This document shows, piece by piece, positions 60,105 to 64,000 of a DNA stretch of 64,000 bases (within the stretch, counting starts at the first letter, position 1; the number at the start of each line of letters is the position of its first letter). The translations under genes and the position numbers were made by a program. The stretch comes from Mactra quadrangularis (lineage: Eukaryota; Mollusca; Bivalvia; Venerida; Mactridae): positions 11,109,167 through 11,173,166 of the forward strand of contig CM046295.1 in the NCBI GenBank assembly GCA_025267735.1, in the 5' to 3' direction. The notes under the pieces were generated by a model. That model saw only the letters and a program-made list of their open reading frames with translations, had not been told where the DNA came from and did not search any database.

Positions 60105-60450
60105 CGAACAAAAACGTAAATGCCTGATACCTGCTATTTAAAAAAACCCGTAAATAACCGATGTGCGACGAATAAATACGTAAATGCCTGGTACCTACTA
60201 TTTAAGAAAATGTAAATAACCGATGTTCAACGAATAGATACGTAAAAACACGATGTTCAATGAATAAATACGTAAATACTCGATGTTCAACGAATAAATA
60301 CGTAAAAACACGATGTTCAACGAATAAATACGTAAATACACGATGTTCAACGAATAAATACGTAAAGACACGATGCTCAACGAATAAATACGTAAATATC
60401 CGATGTTCAACGAATAAAAACGTGAATATCCGAAGGTCAACGATTGTAAT
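60105..60450. repeat. 30-bp tandem array
   Basis: Unit GTTCAACGAATAAATACGTAAATACACGAT is repeated about eight times (60215-60450) after two longer 60-70 bp forms that include CCTGGTACCTACTATTTAAG. Since 30 is a multiple of three, long false ORFs appear on both strands. Confidence 0.93.
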
Positions 60451-60795
60451 GCTAAAATGAGGCCATGTTTTGAAACTATGGTGAGAAAATAACAAACTCC
60501 GCGGCTACATTGAACTTTTCTCTTAATTCAATATCAGTCTTTGAAATCGCTCATTGTTGATTTGAATGGAGGAATGAGAAATCGATTCTTCGTTCATTTT
60601 TCATTCAATATATTTTATAATAAAAAATTCCCAATGTCTTTTTGTTCAATAAATATGTTTGCTCTGAATTACGTTTTACAAATGTTTGAGAATTCAATGT
60701 ACATTTGCTTACAGCATGTATAGGTCTTTAAATATAACGTAATGGTATGGTAACGTTTGGAGCTTTTTGTCACTTTAAAATGTTGTTTTTAACCC

Positions 60796-61233
60796 GGGTC
60801 GGTAGCATAAATGGTAGCGCGTCTGGATTTCGAATCTAGTGTCCATCCCTTTCATGAAAATTTGACAATGATGAAAATTTTCCTCAATTACTAAGGTATA
60901 TGGAGAAGTTTCCGGCCTTATTGAGGGTAGGTGAGTACTGATTATAGACAAGGGTCCATGAAAGCTAGGTTAGGTGCGCTGGACGCAGTGAAATAACCTA
61001 AAAGTTGTGTTGACACGGCGTTATCAAATCCCATCCGGGGAGGTTAAACCCTTCCATGCAAATTTGACAATAATGTCAATATTCCTCAATTAATGAGGCA
61101 TATGGAGAAATTTCCGGTTTTGTGGAAGGGTATGTCAGTAATGACTAAAGACAAGGATGAAAGTCCAGGAAAGCTAGGTTAGGAGCGCTGGGCGCTGTAA
61201 AATAACCTAAAAGGTGTGTTGACACGGCGTTAA
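60796..61233 (+). mobile_element. Two SINE-B copies in tandem
   Basis: The first (60796-61023) begins CGGGTCGGTAGCATAAATGGTAGC and ends GACACGGCGTTA but lacks the B-box part. The second (61024-61233) begins at TCAAATCCCATCCGGGG and ends CACGGCGTTAAACCC. The junction looks like an insertion at the 3' end of a resident copy. Confidence 0.65.
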
Positions 61234-61473
61234 ACCCAGTATAAAAATAGAATAATAATTTTATCTCAATTATATTCTGGCGGTAAGCCATCCAACTCAC
61301 TGTTCATGTAATGGTCTCGATCTTATGACTTATGCTTTTTACGTAGTGCAAAGCACATACCTTTCATTCCTGACTGACAACTGTCGTATATGGTTTAAAA
61401 TCAATGGTAGGAGTGCAATATAATAATAGATGCATAGGTCTAGAGATGACACATTTAAGGAAGAATTAGCCCA

Positions 61474-61575
61474 CCCCGCTCGCTCTGTTGGTAGCACGCA
61501 AATCAACTGATTGAGGGGTCGTGGGTTCGATTCCCAGGGGGGGGCATACTTTCGTGGAGTTTGGTCTCTCTCCCA
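61474..61575 (+). mobile_element. SINE-A head; possible tail at 61750-61996
   Basis: GCTCGCTCTGTTGGTAGCACGC and GGTCGTGGGTTCGATTCCC form a clear tRNA-like head up to TTTCGTGGAGTTTGGTC. A tail-like segment with GTAGTTGTCAATCAC and CAACTGGCCGCAGCGATATGACTAAA follows after an AT-rich insert. Confidence 0.5.
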
Positions 61576-62145
61576 CCACTGTAAATAAAATATAAGAAAT
61601 ATTTAAAGCATTTAAAAGAAAGCTTGTTTCGAAAACTAACCTTCGATCGTGAATTGCATTTAGTCTCAAGGTTGTACACACACACCTTTGTAGAGTATGA
61701 AATAAAATATTTTTTACGGTTATTCTCCTTTGTTTGATTGGAGTTTAGTTTTTCACCGTGGTCGGTCCGCTCAATATGGATGCATTATATGCGAACCCCA
61801 GCTAAAATTTAACTACAGTAGTTCCGTGTCTAGAGGTGCGGTCATTCACCCACCTACCTCTGTATTAAGTAGGGTAGTTGTCAATCACTGGTGTGAATGT
61901 ATTCTTAGTACATGGACTAGGTTAAAAGCTTGGATAAAAAAACTAAGCCTTTCTAGAGCATTGAATAGGACAACTGGCCGCAGCGATATGACTAAATAAA
62001 TTATTGAAATTAAAATAAATCGTTTGCACAAGAGCATGGAAAAAACACTTCAGGCTGCTCAAATTACGTAACACGTTTACAATTCAAATATGTTATAAAA
62101 CTGGGCGGTAGCAGATTTAGATAGACAAAAAATCTTGTTTCTTAA

Positions 62146-62310
62146 ATACAGTAAAACCTCCCGTGACGCCACTCCGCTACAACGTCATCCTCCCTACAAC
62201 GCAACTTTTCACCCCCCCCCCCCTCCCGGTTGATTTAAAACTGAGTAAAACCTCTGTACAACAATTCCTCTCTATAACGCACAACGCCATATCAAAATCA
62301 CACGACCGAC
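62146..62310. mobile_element. Pogo-like MITE fragment
   Basis: ACAGTAAAACCTCCCGTGACGCC and an internal AGTAAAACCTCTGTACAAC carry CAGTAAAACCTC-type ends near a poly-C run at 62212-62224. A similar degenerate element is at about 21268-21425 (ACAGTTTAACCTGCG). Confidence 0.4.
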
Positions 62311-62454
62311 ATAGTCCTACCTAAACTACAATGCACAGGTGTTGTTAGATTTTATTCAACCGTCAAAGGAGTATACACTAAAGCCGCTGGTTTAAATACT
62401 CGATATTTTTTCAATAATCCTTGTACATAATTACTCACAACAGTACTAAATACA

Positions 62455-62578
62455 GTGCATGTTTTTCTTTTATATTTAATATTGTTTATACGTTATTTGT
62501 ATAAAATACTGCCAAAGTTTTTCTTGGCGATAAACATATTGTTTATGCCAATAAAATATTTTGACTTTGACTTTGACC
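62455..62578 (+). mobile_element. Likely LINE 3' end
   Basis: GGCGATAAACATATTGTTTATGCC, then AATAAAATATTTTGACTTTGACTTTGACC. Endings in tandem TTTGAC copies after AATAAA are typical of CR1/Jockey-like LINE tails. No ORF2 sequence precedes it here. Confidence 0.45.
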
Positions 62579-62854
62579 ACTCATTACCGATCAAAATAGA
62601 TATAATGTATTACATCTACGTAAAAGACCGTTGTATTCCAAATAATAAAGCATAGTGGTTGCTATGGTTATAGAAATTATATTGATATTTTCCTTAGAAC
62701 ATGTCAAAGTACTCGTTTTACATACGTGACAGACTATTAAGATCTATGATATTCGTGGTCATAATGTTATAAATCTGCTCACAAAACTGTGATTTATTCC
62801 CTGTTAATACATGGTTCGGTTTAAAATATTTTCATACTAATTCAAAAACTGGAT

Positions 62855-63150
62855 TAGTTTAGTTCATAATAACTTGTTTCAGTTGGATTATGAAACAAGT
62901 TCTTACGACTAAAATTATTCAGTTTTGAGTCTGCTTCTGGACCCCCTGTACTGAGCTAGCAGGATAACGTTTCTTACTCAAGGAAACAATTCAGTAGATG
63001 TTGCCTAGAATGTGATTGGAACCAACACAGGAAATCAAAAATATATCCTAATAGCTCAGTACTAGGGGACCAGGAAACAGACTCTAAATTTAATAATCTA
63101 AATTGTAAGAATTTGTGTCAATATCGAGCTGAAATAAATTAGTATAAACT
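62855..63150 (+). mobile_element. SINE-D copy, palindromic arrangement
   Basis: TTGTTTCAGTTGGATTATGAAACAAG, CTTCTGGACCCCCTGTACTGAGCTAGCAGG, CTCAAGGAAACAA, then an inverted second block (AATAGCTCAGTACTAGGGGACCAGGAAACAGACTC). Two partial copies appear to face each other. Confidence 0.5.
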
Positions 63151-63229
63151 AAACCATAATTGTATGCTTACATAATTTAATAAATATCTTTTTATTAAAA
63201 CTATTTGTATGTGTTTTATATCTTTATTA

Positions 63230-63399
63230 CAGTAAAGTTCCGCTATTAAGACCACTTTAGTTATTTCAAAATCATGCGATTTTTTACAATCATTTAGACC
63301 CAAATGCTAAATTTGTGAGCAAAATGGTCTCTATAATAATACCGTTTCGCTATTAAGACCATCGATTTTACTGGTCTTAATGGCGGAACTTTACTGAAA
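63230..63399. mobile_element. Pogo-like MITE, ~168 bp
   Basis: ACAGTAAAGTTCCGCTATTAAGACCA at the left and TGGTCTTAATGGCGGAACTTTACTG at the right are long, nearly perfect inverted ends. Non-coding. Confidence 0.8.
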
Positions 63400-63888
63400 C
63401 AATTTTAAGGAAGCAGCGAACTTCGAACGTCTCCCCTAACCCGCTTTTGTGTGATCCCTTTTTTATCAGTACTCGGAATCACTTCGGCTATGAGTCAACA
63501 TCTTCTTCTACAGAGAAAAAAAATCACCCGAAAAATAAAATTATTTTATCAAAATACACAAAATTTATCAGTTTTACATTTAAAAAATTCTTTAAGTAGC
63601 CTAAAATTATCTTAAAAACCACGTTGAGAGATAATTTATCAATAAAATACACACGATTCTATAAGTAAAATAATTACATTTCTCCCCCTATATTGAATTA
63701 TCAACTTACCTTTAAAGGGTAAAAAATCCACGGTATTAAGTTAAATCCAATGACTGAAGTGATTTTCACATTATTGTAAATATTACGGGTACACCGTGTT
63801 TTTTATTTACTCACGATGTATAAAGGTATCAACAATATCTAACTTTATTCCTAGTGTATCGATCGATCAAAAAGATCAATATTCTTAC

Positions 63889-64000
63889 CTGACGTTAGTT
63901 TAATCTGTTTTTTCACCCTGTGAATGAAATCGCAAAGCTGGTAGAAAGTATTGAATACAGTGACGGCGAAACTATTTTCTGGTTGCAGACGACACAGTGA
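63889..64000 (-). other. Candidate first non-coding exon of the calpain gene
   Basis: CTAACGTCAG|GTAAGAAT on the minus strand is a strong donor preceded by less AT-rich sequence. It is the best partner I see for the acceptor at 56151, implying a 7.7 kb first intron. It is inference from splice signals only; a different gene reading leftwards is possible. Confidence 0.25.

Noticed and set aside
60198..60495. Overlapping 80- and 97-codon ORFs on the minus strand and a 66-codon one on the plus strand
   Set aside because: They are translations of the 30-bp tandem array, whose period is a multiple of three; peptides are simple repeats.
61470..61575. tRNA gene suggested by A- and B-box-like motifs (also at 4688, 23521, 41501, 36832)
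   Set aside because: Acceptor stems do not pair and each head continues into a shared SINE body; these are SINE heads or relics, not tRNA genes.

Overview
The window looks like AT-rich nuclear DNA of an invertebrate animal, most plausibly a mollusc (bivalve-like). Genes are split by consensus GT..AG introns. The proteins are typical of lophotrochozoan secretomes (fibrinogen-related, TSP1, ShK, PAN-type), and the gaps between exons are packed with tRNA-headed SINEs, short inverted-repeat elements and minisatellites. The taxon call is inference; no marker gene is present.

Layout. 1-8,350 is a large inverted duplication: two arms of about 3.2 kb around a 0.5 kb spacer. The left arm carries an extra 1.5 kb hAT-like insertion. 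9,529-20,630 (+) is a 13-exon gene whose exons join in frame into a 536-residue secreted mosaic: signal peptide, Ly6/uPAR three-finger domain, ShK domain, three TSP1 repeats and a C-terminal fibrinogen-related domain. 24,188-27,599 (+) and 33,272-38,409 (+) are two three-exon paralogues encoding small secreted cysteine-rich PAN/WSC-like proteins. Their promoters share four motifs in order and at matched spacing. 44,847-56,151 (-) is a complete 12-coding-exon calpain of the CAPN5/TRA-3 type (632 residues, catalytic Cys/His/Asn present, C2L plus C2, no EF hands). A possible first non-coding exon lies at the right edge of the window. 56,152-64,000 has no other recognisable gene.

Repeats dominate the rest. 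I separate four SINE-like families (A-D), a mariner-like MITE family with CAGTGCCATCC ends, hAT-like, PIF-like and pogo-like MITEs, two fold-back elements, a LINE ORF2 C-terminus, and several tandem arrays. The arrays are a 31-bp satellite at 40.1-41.1 kb, a 30-bp array at 60.2 kb, and four in or near calpain introns. One calpain array appears to be built from copies of the end of a coding exon and its splice donor.

Most notable: the LU-ShK-TSP1x3-FReD architecture, the matched promoter block of the PAN-like pair, the exon-derived minisatellite in the calpain gene, the 8.3 kb inverted duplication with an arm-specific transposon, and a 449-bp palindrome built of smaller palindromes. The three secreted-protein loci could belong to mucosal or haemolymph recognition or to an extracellular matrix; that is inference from domain types. 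All exon models were made by eye from splice signals and reading phase.
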